Shown one piece after another: positions 18,292 through 26,729 of a DNA stretch of 64,000 nucleotides (positions are counted from its first letter, which is position 1; each line of letters begins with the position of its first letter). The DNA comes from Rhizobium leucaenae USDA 9039 (GTDB lineage Bacteria > Pseudomonadota > Alphaproteobacteria > Rhizobiales > Rhizobiaceae): positions 62,001 to 126,000 of the forward strand of contig NZ_AUFB01000005.1 of assembly GCF_000426285.1 (NCBI RefSeq). The letters are read 5' to 3'. The position numbers and the translations under genes were made by a program. The notes beneath the pieces were generated by a model. That model did no database searches. It had not been told where the DNA came from and worked only from the letters and a program-made list of their open reading frames with translations.

Positions 18292-20145
18292 TCATTCCGC
18301 CGCCGCCTCGGTCTCTTCGTGATCGGCCAGGAAACCGCCGGATTGGCGGTTCCAGAGGTCGGCGTAGATGCCGGCGTTGTGGACAAGATCGAGATGGGTG
18401 CCCGTCTCGATGATCCGGCCCTTGTCGAGGACGATGAGACGGTCCATCTCGGTCAAAGTCGACAACCGGTGGGCGATGGCGATCACTGTCTTGCCCTGCA
18501 TCAGCGCGAATAGGTTTTCCTGGATCGCCGCTTCCACTTCGGAATCGAGCGCCGAAGTCGCCTCGTCCAGCACAAGGATCGGCGCGTCCTTCAGGAAGAC
18601 GCGGGCAATCGCGATGCGCTGCCGCTGGCCGCCAGAGAGCTTGACGCCCCGCTCACCGACCTGAGCATCCAGCCCTTTGCGGCCTTGCATGTCGGAGAGC
18701 CCTTCGATGAACTCCCAGGCATTGGCGCGCTTGGCCGCCTGAATCACCTCCGCATCGGTCGCCTCCGGACGTCCATAGGCGATGTTGTCGCGGATCGAGC
18801 GATGCAGCAGCGACGTATCCTGCGTCACCACGCCGATCAGCGAACGCAGGCTGTCCTGCGTCACCTCAGCGATATCCTGGCCGTCGATGCTGATGCGCCC
18901 CTTTTCGAGATCGTAGAAGCGAAGCAGCAGGTTCATCAGCGTGGTCTTACCGGCGCCGGAGCGGCCGACGAGACCAACCTTCTCACCCGCATGGATATCG
19001 AAGGTCAGGTTGTCGATCACACCCTTTTCCTTGCCGTAGTGGAAACGGATCTGATCGAAGTGGATCGCGCCCTGCTTGGTCTTGATCGCCGGCGCTGCCG
19101 GCATGTCGACGATGTCATGCGGCTTCGTCAGCATCTCGATGCCGTCATAGATCGTGCCGATGTTCTCGAATAGCGCCGAGACTTCCCACATGATCCATTG
19201 CGACATGCCGTTGACGCGCATGGCGAGCCCGATGGCGATGGCGATGGCGCCGATCGAGATCGAGCCGCTCAGCCAAAACCAGATCGACAGTGCCGAGATG
19301 ACGAACAGCGCCACGCAGTTGTTGACGTAGACCGCGATGTAGAACAGCGTCACCTTGCGCATTTGCCCGTAGACGGTCTGCAGGAACTCGCTCATGCCGG
19401 CCTTGGCATAGCCCTCTTCCCGGCCTGCATGCGAAAACAACTTCACCGTCGCGATGTTCGTATAGCTGTCCACTACCCGCCCCGTCATCGTCGAGCGTGC
19501 GTCGGCCTGAGCGGCTGCAATCTTGCGCAGCCGCGGCACGAAATAGCTGACGATACCGATATAGATCATGAGCCACGCCAGGATCGGCAGCATCAGCCGC
19601 CAGTCCGCAGCAGCGATGACCAGGATCATCGACAGGAAATAGGTGACGACATAGACGAAGACATCGAGGATCTTCATCACCGCTTCGCGCACGGCAAGCG
19701 AGGTCTGCATCACCTTCGTGGCGACGCGGCCGGCGAACTCGTTGGCAAAGAAGGTCATGCTGTGGCGCAGCAGGAAGCGATGCATCTGCCAGCGGGCAAT
19801 CATCGGATAGTTGCCGAGCAGCACCTGGTGCATGATGATGGAATCGAGCACGGCCGCCAGCGGCAGGCCGACCAGCACCATCGCGCCCATCCAGAAGAGC
19901 TTCTTCCATTCCGTTTGCAGGAATGTCGCCTTGTCCGCATGCGACAGCCAGTCGACGATATCACCGAGGAACTGAAACAAAGCCACTTCGCCGACGGCGA
20001 TCAGCATGGTGAGGACCGCCATGGCGATCAGCCAGGGCGCGGCCGGCTTGGTATAGTGCCAGCAGAAGGCAAAGAGACCCTTCGGCGGAACGTCCGGTAC
20101 TTCACTCGGAAAAGGGTTTAGTCGCTGTTCGAACCAGCCAAACAT
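18292..20145 (-). CDS. ABC exporter (fused permease-ATPase half-transporter) with leader-peptide region
   Basis: The 617-residue half-transporter has six N-terminal helices and a complete ATPase domain: GRSGAGKTTLMNLLLRFYD, LSGGQRQRIA, ILVLDEATSALDSE and IAHRLSTL. It ends ADLWNRQSGGFLADHEE and is a paralogue of the exporter at 15594. I chose the ATG at 20145 (MFGWFEQRLNPFPSE) with a TTTGGAGC ribosome site, rather than a longer frame from 20262 that lacks one. Between promoter and gene lies a ~240-base leader holding a 17-codon ORF and a terminator-like palindrome. Expression may therefore be controlled by attenuation. Substrate unknown. Confidence 0.93.
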   Translation of the reverse strand: MFGWFEQRLNPFPSEVPDVPPKGLFAFCWHYTKPAAPWLIAMAVLTMLIAVGEVALFQFLGDIVDWLSHADKATFLQTEWKKLFWMGAMVLVGLPLAAVLDSIIMHQVLLGNYPMIARWQMHRFLLRHSMTFFANEFAGRVATKVMQTSLAVREAVMKILDVFVYVVTYFLSMILVIAAADWRLMLPILAWLMIYIGIVSYFVPRLRKIAAAQADARSTMTGRVVDSYTNIATVKLFSHAGREEGYAKAGMSEFLQTVYGQMRKVTLFYIAVYVNNCVALFVISALSIWFWLSGSISIGAIAIAIGLAMRVNGMSQWIMWEVSALFENIGTIYDGIEMLTKPHDIVDMPAAPAIKTKQGAIHFDQIRFHYGKEKGVIDNLTFDIHAGEKVGLVGRSGAGKTTLMNLLLRFYDLEKGRISIDGQDIAEVTQDSLRSLIGVVTQDTSLLHRSIRDNIAYGRPEATDAEVIQAAKRANAWEFIEGLSDMQGRKGLDAQVGERGVKLSGGQRQRIAIARVFLKDAPILVLDEATSALDSEVEAAIQENLFALMQGKTVIAIAHRLSTLTEMDRLIVLDKGRIIETGTHLDLVHNAGIYADLWNRQSGGFLADHEETEAAAE

Positions 20146-20279
20146 GAAATGCTCCAAAGACTCGACCCTTCGGCCACGACTTCCGCGTCTAAGGTAATCG
20201 CGGACTGATATGGTGGCCGGGTGATGAAAGAACGAGGCCCAATCGGCCGCGCAATGAATCAAAAGGGGGAAACTTGCAA

Positions 20280-20297
20280 AACGCGCTTTAAAGCGCC
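20280..20297 (-). terminator. Terminator-like palindrome in the ABC exporter leader
   Basis: GCGCTTTAAAGCGC is a perfect 14-base palindrome at 20283-20296. On the minus strand it is followed by GTTTTGC and preceded by AGGC, which extends the pairing options. It lies 6 bases after the stop codon of the 17-codon leader ORF and about 135 bases before the exporter start. Its upstream arm (AGGCGC) is complementary to GCGCCT inside the leader ORF, so two exclusive structures are possible. Confidence 0.55.
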
Positions 20298-20301
20298 TGA
20301 A

Positions 20302-20355
20302 TCACAGCCATCGGATCACGGCCCGGAGGCGCATCATCACAAACAAATTAGTCAT
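20302..20355 (-). CDS. Candidate 17-residue leader peptide of the ABC exporter
   Basis: ATG at 20355 to TGA at 20302 encodes MTNLFVMMRLRAVIRWL. The ribosome site AGAGGAGG, 5 bases upstream, is near-perfect and stronger than the exporter's own. The peptide contains R-L-R, the basic-X-basic pattern at which macrolide-bound ribosomes are known to stall (for example in ErmD-type leaders), and an LFV stretch before it. It is followed at once by a terminator-like palindrome. The leader's Shine-Dalgarno (GGAGGC) can pair with GCCTCC in codons 9-11, and GCGCCT there can pair with the palindrome arm. A regulatory role is inferred. Confidence 0.5.
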   Translation of the reverse strand: MTNLFVMMRLRAVIRWL

Positions 20356-20391
20356 CTGAGCCTCCTCTGTCGCAAGTTGTAGAGCGGTTGT

Positions 20392-20420
20392 GTTGTACCG
20401 TGCATTGGTCGCGTTGAAAA
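20392..20420 (-). promoter_or_regulatory. Candidate promoter of the ABC exporter leader
   Basis: On the minus strand TTTTCA (20420-20415) and TACAAC (20397-20392) are 17 bases apart. The start point would lie ~30 bases before the leader ATG. Each element matches consensus in four of six bases, so this is a moderate prediction. Confidence 0.35.
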
Positions 20421-20538
20421 GCGAAATGTGGCTAAAAACGCCTCGAAATCTTCAATTCTGCTGATGAAGACACCACAGAAACAAAGGCATTCGACAAAAA
20501 GCGAAGACAACTCCCGCCAATTTCGCTAGTTGCAGATT

Positions 20539-21000
20539 ATGACTTCGCTTCGCATCGCCCTTTATCAGCCTGACATTCCCGGTAACACTGGCACGATCCT
20601 CCGTCTCGCCGCTTGCCTCGGTCTTGCCGTCGATATCATCGAGCCCGCGGGTTTCGACATATCGGATCGCAATCTCAGGCGCGCCGGCATGGATTACCTC
20701 GCTGCCGTCACACTGACTCGACATGTCAATTGGGAGCAATTCGAAATCTCGCGGGCGGAAAGCGGGCGGCGGCTGGTGCTTGCCTCCACCAAGGCGGCTC
20801 AGCGCTATACCGATTTCACCTTTCGGAAGGACGACATCCTGCTCTTTGGCCGCGAGAGCGCCGGCGTGCCTGATCATGTGCATGAAAAGGCCGGGGGCCG
20901 CATCCTGATCCCGATGGTTGATGGACAACGCTCCATCAATGTTGCCATGTCGGTCGCGATGATTTCGGGGGAGGCGCTGCGGCAGACGAACTGGTCGTAG
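20539..21000 (+). CDS. trmL: tRNA (cytidine/uridine-2'-O-)-methyltransferase TrmL
   Basis: TrmL is a small SPOUT-family enzyme that 2'-O-methylates the wobble base (position 34) of tRNA-Leu isoacceptors using SAM. The 153-residue protein shows LYQPDIPGNTGTILRLAACLG (first SPOUT motif), ILLFGRESAGVPDHVHE and the knot-forming RILIPMVDGQRSINVAMSVA. I begin it at the ATG at 20539 (MTSLRIALYQP). The ribosome site is weak. The length matches E. coli TrmL (157). Confidence 0.95.
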   Translation: MTSLRIALYQPDIPGNTGTILRLAACLGLAVDIIEPAGFDISDRNLRRAGMDYLAAVTLTRHVNWEQFEISRAESGRRLVLASTKAAQRYTDFTFRKDDILLFGRESAGVPDHVHEKAGGRILIPMVDGQRSINVAMSVAMISGEALRQTNWS

Positions 21001-21116
21001 ATGTCGCGGCAAATCTGAACGCCTCATGGGCCAATTGCCGTTGGCACGTTGGGTAAAGTGTGAGAAGCTTTCCCTTGGAAAGGCTTTACCTGACGGCAGC
21101 TCTGGCGAGGTGACCC

Positions 21117-22283
21117 ATGTTCCAGACGGCATTCACCCTCACTCTCACTCAATTCGCGCGCACTCTCAGCCTTCCAGAACGGCTGCAGCGCTCGCCGCTG
21201 CGCAATCTTACTTTGGAGGCACTTCGCCAGCGCAACACTGCGCTCGATGCCCTGTTTTACGATGTCAAGGTCATCACCCCGGAAGAGGCTTTCTACCTCA
21301 GCGGCTCGCTTGCGGCCGAAGGCTCGATCATGATCGTGCCGCCGAGCGGCGGCGGTGCCATCATTCTGTGTGAAACGCTGGAGGAGTTCGCGCTTCGCGG
21401 CGGCGGCGATGCCCAGGCACTGGCTGTCGCCGGCATCGGCGGCTCAGCCCTTGGTGCGGCCGCCTTCGCCCGCAATGTTGCCGATGCGATCGGCACGCCG
21501 GTAGCCGTCGTCGTCTCCGGATATGGTCTGGCTGACATTGTCACCGAGGCCGTTGGCGGCCATTTCTTCTTTGGCCATCTGAAAGGTCTGCGGCCCGTCT
21601 TCCAAATGCTGGACGATTTTGCCGGACGGCCCAAGTTTGGAGCCTCCGATAAGAATGACAGCGAAACGGCGTCGCGCACCAGCCTCGATACCAGGACTGT
21701 GCGCGCCCTTCTTGCCGATCCTCGCTTCTCCTTCCGCCTGCTGGCCGGGCACTCGAAAGGCAATTTGGTCATTTCGGCCGCGCTTCACGAGCTCTGCAAG
21801 CAGGATGAGATCCGGGCCGAGACATTGGCGAAGAGATTGAAAATCGTCACCATCGGCGCCCGCATTGCCATGCCGCCTGACTTTTCCGATATCGTCGATG
21901 TCATCGGGGAATGGGATTGGTTCGGCGAGATGAACTCCAGGCCGTTCATTTCAGCCGATCAGCGCATCCCGCATGCCTGGCACCACACCAATACCGATTT
22001 GGCCGGCCATCTGCCTGTCACCGCTGTGCTCAAAGAGATTTTGGCCAAGACCACGATTTCGGAGGAGACTGAAGCGGCGCCAGCCTTGCATGTCGTGGCC
22101 GAGCCGCAGGCATCGGATGCGCCGACAAAAGCCGCCGCCGCCTTAGCCTCTTCGAAGCGCCCGATGCGAGGGCCCGCAACGATCGATAAGGTGAAAGAAG
22201 CCTTCTCCGAGAAAACGTCGCGCGACCTCCCGCCGGTGCAGACCGACTGGTCCGGTGAAATGCAGCCGCCGAAGCCGCACTAA
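21117..22283 (+). CDS. Alpha/beta-hydrolase-like (lipase class 3-like) protein of unknown function
   Basis: This 388-residue cytoplasmic-looking protein has no signal peptide. It carries LLAGHSKGNLVISAALHEL, a G-x-S-x-G nucleophile-elbow pattern as in lipase/esterase folds, near residues 202-220. The following DFSDIVDVIGEWDWFGEMNS and HAWHHTNTDLAGH could supply the acidic residue and His. The C-terminal ~80 residues are Ala/Pro/Lys-rich and probably disordered. The start at 21117 has a GAGG site. Activity and substrate are not known. Confidence 0.75.
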   Translation: MFQTAFTLTLTQFARTLSLPERLQRSPLRNLTLEALRQRNTALDALFYDVKVITPEEAFYLSGSLAAEGSIMIVPPSGGGAIILCETLEEFALRGGGDAQALAVAGIGGSALGAAAFARNVADAIGTPVAVVVSGYGLADIVTEAVGGHFFFGHLKGLRPVFQMLDDFAGRPKFGASDKNDSETASRTSLDTRTVRALLADPRFSFRLLAGHSKGNLVISAALHELCKQDEIRAETLAKRLKIVTIGARIAMPPDFSDIVDVIGEWDWFGEMNSRPFISADQRIPHAWHHTNTDLAGHLPVTAVLKEILAKTTISEETEAAPALHVVAEPQASDAPTKAAAALASSKRPMRGPATIDKVKEAFSEKTSRDLPPVQTDWSGEMQPPKPH

Positions 22284-22492
22284 AATCAGGGACTCCGCAA
22301 TTATTGTCCAGATATGTCGTTCGCGGTGTTGAAGCGCGGGCAATAAGAGGCATATAATCCTTAGCCGGCAAGCAATTGCTCGCCCGTTCGCTGAACAGGT
22401 TTAAGCACTGAAATCCATGCCTTTTCAGTGGCTTACGTTCGACTTCCAATAATCGCTGAAAACATGGCATGAGAAAGACATAAAAAGACGAA

Positions 22493-24136
22493 ATGGAATC
22501 CACCATCGTAATGATCAATTTGTTCGGCGCCGTTGCTTTGCTGCTCTTCGGCCTCGCACAGGTGAAGGATGGTGTCTCGCGCGCCTTCGGTGCCAAACTC
22601 AGAACCGGCCTTGCCAGCGGCACCCGTGGCGGGCTGCGCTCCTTCACCTCCGGTTTCTTGGCAACGGTCGCGCTGCAGAGCTCGACCGCAACGGCGCTGA
22701 TGATTGCCGCTTTCGTCGAGCGCGATCTCGTCTTTCCGAGCATGGCGCAGATCGTGCTGCTCGGCGCCAATGTCGGCACCGCAGTGACAGCCTGGATCGT
22801 CGCGACCGGCATTGAATGGCTGTCGCCGTTGATCATTCTCGTCGGCATCGTCCTCTATCGCCGCTCATCCACCACCAAACAGGGCGCAGGTGCAGCGCTG
22901 ATCGGCATCGGCCTGATGCTGCTGTCCCTGCAATTGCTGAGCCTCGCCACCACGCCAATGCGGCAATCGCCGGCGCTTGCCGCATTCATTGGCCTCCTCG
23001 ACGGCGCCCTGCCCGTGGCATTGATCTTTTCGGCCGTGCTCGCCTTCGTCTCCTCGTCCAGTCTTGCCGTGGTCGTGCTGATCCTCTCGCTCGCTTCCAC
23101 CGGCATTCTCTCTCCGGCCCTGACGGTCGCGCTCGTTCTCGGCGCCAATCTCGGCGGCGCGATCCCGCCCGTTATGGCCACCCTCTCCGGCCCGGCCACT
23201 GCCCGGCGGGTGACGCTCGGCAATCTGATCATACGCACCATCGGCTGCCTCATCGTTCTGCCCTTTGCGGGCTATATCGGCGCCTGGATGCAATCCCTGC
23301 ATTTTTCACCGGCCAAGCTGCCGGTCGACATCCACCTGCTCTTCAATATTATCCTCGCCATCTGCGCCTGGCCCTTCTCGTCCCTTTTGTCGAAAACGAT
23401 GCAGCGGATCGTGGCCGACGATCCGCAGACCGACGACGGGCCGAAATATCTCGATCACAACGCCCTCAACACGCCGGTCGTCGCACTTGCCAGCGCAACG
23501 CGCGAGGTTCTGGGCGTCGGCGATCTCATCGAGCGCATGCTGATCCGCACGGAAAACGCCTTCAACAACAATGATCTGGCGCCGCTCAAAGAAATCCCCA
23601 TCCTGGAAAAGCGCGTCGATCGGATCCAGCAGGAGGTGAAGATATATCTCTCCAAGCTCGGGCGCGAAGGCTTGGACGTCGAAAACGGCCGCCGTTCGAT
23701 CGTCATCATCGACTATGCCATCAATCTCGAGCATATCGGCGACATCATCGAAAAAGGCCTGGCCGAACAGGTGGCAAAGAAGATCGGCAAAGGTCTGGCT
23801 TTCTCGGACGATGGCTATCAGGAGCTGGAGAGCCTGTTCAAGCTGACGATCGACAATCTGCGCGTCGCCCAGACCATCTTCGTCACCCGCGATTTCAACC
23901 TCGCCCGCCAGCTCATGGAGGTGAAAGTCAACGTTCGCCGCCTGGAAAAACAATCCTCGGAGCGCCACCTCGAACGCCTGCGCGACGGCCGCGTCGACAG
24001 CCTGCAGACCAGCTCGCTCCACCTCGACATGTTGCGCGACCTGAAGCGCATCAACGCTCACATCGTCTCAGTGGCGCATCCGATTCTGGATGAGAGCGGG
24101 CTGCTGATCGAGAGCCGGCTGCGAAACACGCAATAG
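22493..24136 (+). CDS. Na+/phosphate cotransporter family protein with PhoU-like C-terminus
   Basis: This 547-residue protein has two inverted Na/Pi-cotransporter repeats, seen as the paired QSSTATALMIAAFVE and SSSSLAVVVLILSL motifs, within ~9 helices (residues 1-310). A cytosolic PhoU-like helical domain follows (residues ~335-540: VGDLIERMLIRTENAF, INLEHIGDIIEKG). Homologues (NptA/YjbB type) move phosphate, mainly outward in E. coli YjbB. It stands alone, with no pst/pho genes nearby. The start at 22493 is supported by the immediate hydrophobic helix IVMINLFGAVALLLFGLAQV. Confidence 0.93.
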   Translation: MESTIVMINLFGAVALLLFGLAQVKDGVSRAFGAKLRTGLASGTRGGLRSFTSGFLATVALQSSTATALMIAAFVERDLVFPSMAQIVLLGANVGTAVTAWIVATGIEWLSPLIILVGIVLYRRSSTTKQGAGAALIGIGLMLLSLQLLSLATTPMRQSPALAAFIGLLDGALPVALIFSAVLAFVSSSSLAVVVLILSLASTGILSPALTVALVLGANLGGAIPPVMATLSGPATARRVTLGNLIIRTIGCLIVLPFAGYIGAWMQSLHFSPAKLPVDIHLLFNIILAICAWPFSSLLSKTMQRIVADDPQTDDGPKYLDHNALNTPVVALASATREVLGVGDLIERMLIRTENAFNNNDLAPLKEIPILEKRVDRIQQEVKIYLSKLGREGLDVENGRRSIVIIDYAINLEHIGDIIEKGLAEQVAKKIGKGLAFSDDGYQELESLFKLTIDNLRVAQTIFVTRDFNLARQLMEVKVNVRRLEKQSSERHLERLRDGRVDSLQTSSLHLDMLRDLKRINAHIVSVAHPILDESGLLIESRLRNTQ

Positions 24137-24269
24137 CCGGCTCAATCCCCCTCGTCTCTTATGCTTTGATTTTATTCAGCAATACGGGAGATTTGCTCGC
24201 CATAACATTATCGCCACTTTAGAAGCCTATGTTGTGGGGCATTCTCAGATGACAGATGGAGGAAACGTC

Positions 24270-24680
24270 ATGCGTCTGGACGCCTATCTGATCTTCGACG
24301 GCGATTGCAGGCAGGCCCTCGAATTCTACCAGCAATGCCTCGGCGGTGAACTCACGATCATGGACTACAGCCATCCGAATGTGGCGAGCCAAACGCCGGA
24401 GCACTGGCGCGAGAAAGTCATGCATGCGCGTCTGACGATCGGTGACGCTGTCTTGATGGCTTCGGACGGCAGGCCAGGTGAAACCGGCAAGAAATACGGC
24501 TTCTCGATCTCCGTTCAAATCGACAAAGCGGAAGAAGCAGAGAAACTGTTTGCGGCTTTGCAAGAGGGCGGCACGGTTACCATGCCGATCGATGAGACCT
24601 TCTGGGCAGAGCGTTTCGGCATGCTGGTCGACAAGTTCGGCGTGCCGTGGATGATCAATTGCCAGCGTTCGACTGCCTGA
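24270..24680 (+). CDS. VOC/PhnB-like (glyoxalase-fold) protein
   Basis: This 136-residue protein belongs to the vicinal-oxygen-chelate superfamily, closest in look to PhnB/DUF1428-like proteins: YLIFDGDCRQALEFYQQCLGG, HARLTIGDAVLMASDG, WAERFGMLVDKFGVPWMIN. It starts at 24270 with a GGAGG site 7 bases upstream; an upstream in-frame ATG at 24234 is less likely. Members bind a metal or small ligand, and the precise role of this type is unknown. It converges with the small gene at 24683. Confidence 0.88.
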   Translation: MRLDAYLIFDGDCRQALEFYQQCLGGELTIMDYSHPNVASQTPEHWREKVMHARLTIGDAVLMASDGRPGETGKKYGFSISVQIDKAEEAEKLFAALQEGGTVTMPIDETFWAERFGMLVDKFGVPWMINCQRSTA

Positions 24681-24682
24681 AT

Positions 24683-24943
24683 TCAATCGGCCGACGGGAG
24701 GCGTCGCATGGTGAATTCGATACGGTCGCCTTCCACCTGCCGCCAACTTTCGACTTCGGTCCAATAGGCGGCTTTCGGAAATTCATCGAACCACTCGCGC
24801 GCCTTGGCGCGCGCTTCCGGGCGACTGAGACAAAAAGTCTCGCGGACAAAATCACTTTTTCCGCCGGCAGGTTTTTCCTGCCGGTACCGTGAAATTCTGC
24901 GTCTCAACCCGTCAAGGGGCGGCGGTCCGGGTATTTTCATCAT
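24683..24943 (-). CDS. Small conserved-looking hypothetical protein
   Basis: This 86-residue frame starts MMKIPGPPPLDGLRRRISRY at 24943 behind GCGAGG. It contains REWFDEFPKAAYWTEVESWR and ends EFTMRRLPSAD. It is basic in its first half and acidic/aromatic in the second, with no signal peptide or membrane segment. I do not recognise a family. Its coding character is supported by the ribosome site and tight convergence (2 bases) with the VOC gene. It is divergent from hemF. Confidence 0.65.
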   Translation of the reverse strand: MMKIPGPPPLDGLRRRISRYRQEKPAGGKSDFVRETFCLSRPEARAKAREWFDEFPKAAYWTEVESWRQVEGDRIEFTMRRLPSAD

Positions 24944-25109
24944 GAAACCTCGCCTTTGAGAGGGAAGATAATACCGCATTTGCCAATTTGCGAGTCGATT
25001 CTCCGGTGGGCCCGGTGCGCTGGTGACGATGCGATGATGCTGATATTCAGACCGGGAATCGACATCACGTGAATCGCGGCCCTGGTGGCGCGCCTCGCCG
25101 GAGAGCAGC

Positions 25110-26021
25110 ATGGAACGACCCGAACTTCCCAAGGGACTACCCGACGATATTGAAGAGAAGAAAGAAGCGGCCAAGGGCTGGTTTGAAAGCCTGCGGGACG
25201 CGATCTGCGCCCAGTTCGAACAGTTGGAGAACGAGCTTGCCGGCCCCCTCTCCGACCAGGAACCGGGGCGTTTCGTCGCCAAGGATTGGCTGAGGGAGAA
25301 CGGTGAAGGCGGCGGCGGACGCATGTCGATCATGGAAGGCCGCGTCTTTGAAAAGGTCGGTGTTCATACGTCCACCGTTCATGGCGAATTCTCGCCGGAT
25401 TTCCGCAGCCAGATTCCGGGCGCCGAGGAAGATCCGCGTTTCTGGGCTTCCGGCCTGTCGCTGATCGCTCACCCCGTCAATCCGAATGTACCGACAGTGC
25501 ATATGAATACGCGCATGGTGGTGACGACCAGCCATTGGTTCGGCGGTGGCGCCGACCTGACGCCGGTGCTCAACCGGCGGCGCACGCAGGAAGATCCAGA
25601 CAGCGTCCTCTTCCACCGCGCCATGCAGATTGTTTGCGACCGTCATACGGTTGCGGACTATCAGCGCTATAAAACATGGTGCGACGATTACTTTTATTTG
25701 AAGCATCGCAACGAACCGCGCGGTATCGGCGGCATTTTCTTCGACTGGCTGCATTCTGGGGAGGAGGCAGGCGGTTGGGACGCGGATTTCGCGTTTACCC
25801 GCGATGTGGGGCGTGCATTTTCCATGGTCTACCCCCGGATCGTGCGCTCGAACTTCAATGAAGTATGGTCCGAGGAGGATCGTGACGAACAATTAATTCG
25901 TCGCGGGCGCTATGTGGAGTTCAATTTGCTTTACGATAGGGGTACAATATTCGGGTTGAAGACAGGCGGCAACGTAGAGTCGATATTATCGTCCTTGCCA
26001 CCCGTCGTGCGTTGGCCATAG
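25110..26021 (+). CDS. hemF: Oxygen-dependent coproporphyrinogen III oxidase
   Basis: HemF oxidatively decarboxylates coproporphyrinogen III to protoporphyrinogen IX in haem synthesis, using O2. The 303-residue protein has [38 protein letters not shown] (with conserved His) and [10 protein letters not shown]; the C-terminal [20 protein letters not shown] is the standard signature. Length and motifs are complete. The start at 25110 ([11 protein letters not shown]) is preceded by GGAGAGC. No FNR-type dyad was obvious in the upstream 160 bases. Confidence 0.97.
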   Translation: MERPELPKGLPDDIEEKKEAAKGWFESLRDAICAQFEQLENELAGPLSDQEPGRFVAKDWLRENGEGGGGRMSIMEGRVFEKVGVHTSTVHGEFSPDFRSQIPGAEEDPRFWASGLSLIAHPVNPNVPTVHMNTRMVVTTSHWFGGGADLTPVLNRRRTQEDPDSVLFHRAMQIVCDRHTVADYQRYKTWCDDYFYLKHRNEPRGIGGIFFDWLHSGEEAGGWDADFAFTRDVGRAFSMVYPRIVRSNFNEVWSEEDRDEQLIRRGRYVEFNLLYDRGTIFGLKTGGNVESILSSLPPVVRWP

Positions 26022-26112
26022 AATGCCAATTGCTAATAAAGAGAAACCCTAAAATAAGTTCGGAGGAGTACCGAGGTTTACGTAATGCTCGTTTCAATCG
26101 GAGGAGGTTGTA

Positions 26113-26391
26113 ATGGCAGTACAGAATCAAGTGGCAGAAGCTGCGAATGAACGAAAACTTTCGCGCACAGTCGATACGCCGGAATTCGTAGTCCGGCTGG
26201 CTGAAGACATGAGGATTAGAAGCGGGTCGGATCTGCCACTCTCCTGCTTCATCGAGCAGGTCAGAATGCAATTGGCCGGCAAGTCGCCAAGCGACGTCGC
26301 CCGCTTCGTATCCGACCGCCCGGCAAAACAAGCGCCCGTTCCGAAGTATCAGTCTTCGGATTGCTTCAAATCCTGGGCCATGCCGGATTGA
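26113..26391 (+). CDS. Hypothetical protein, 92 residues
   Basis: This frame has an excellent ribosome site (GGAGGAGG, 5 bases from ATG). It encodes a small soluble protein, MAVQNQVAEAANERKLSRTV..., with a central EDMRIRSGSDLPLSCFIEQV and an Ala/Pro/Lys-rich tail. There is no signal peptide or transmembrane helix, and I recognise no family. The flanking sequence (26022-26112) is unusually AT-rich for this window. A strong hairpin follows at 26407-26434. Confidence 0.65.
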   Translation: MAVQNQVAEAANERKLSRTVDTPEFVVRLAEDMRIRSGSDLPLSCFIEQVRMQLAGKSPSDVARFVSDRPAKQAPVPKYQSSDCFKSWAMPD

Positions 26392-26406
26392 TATCCGGAA
26401 AGCATT

Positions 26407-26434
26407 GTCCGGCAGGGTGGAAGCCCTGCCGGAC
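26407..26434 (+). terminator. Perfect 11-bp hairpin between two small genes
   Basis: GTCCGGCAGGG (26407-26417) pairs with CCCTGCCGGAC (26424-26434) around TGGAAG. It lies 16 bases after the 92-residue gene. There is no T-run, so it may act as an mRNA 3'-end stabiliser or a weak terminator. Confidence 0.5.
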
Positions 26435-26523
26435 GTCCGAAACCTTTCCCCACCTTTCGCGTTTTGACCTTCAGGCCATTCGGCGTGAAGTTTTTCATGG
26501 CGTCAACATATCAGGAGGCAGAT

Positions 26524-26709
26524 ATGCGACTATTCGAATGTGGTACGCTGGTGCCCGGTTGCGATTGGCACACTCGGGCCAATGACGATTCCGAAGTAGT
26601 CCGCCGCGCTGTCGAGCACATGCGCAACACCCATGGCGAGACCATCATCCGCGAAAATATGGTCGACAATATCAAGGCCCGCATTCGCGACGAAGCAAGC
26701 GTCGCCTGA
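26524..26709 (+). CDS. DUF1059 family small protein
   Basis: This 61-residue protein, MRLFECGTLVPGCDWHTRAN, matches the DUF1059 pattern: a short N-terminal strand with two cysteines (FECG, GCDWH), then a helix (EVVRRAVEHMRNTHG). The start at 26524 has an AGGAGG site. Members are often near stress or redox genes. The conserved Cys/His pattern suggests a metal- or thiol-related role, but none is established. Confidence 0.8.
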   Translation: MRLFECGTLVPGCDWHTRANDDSEVVRRAVEHMRNTHGETIIRENMVDNIKARIRDEASVA

Positions 26710-26729
26710 TCAGCCGATAGCCATCAGGA

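Noticed and set aside
24950..25109. FNR/FixK box upstream of hemF
   Set aside because: No TTGAT-N4-ATCAA-like dyad was found.
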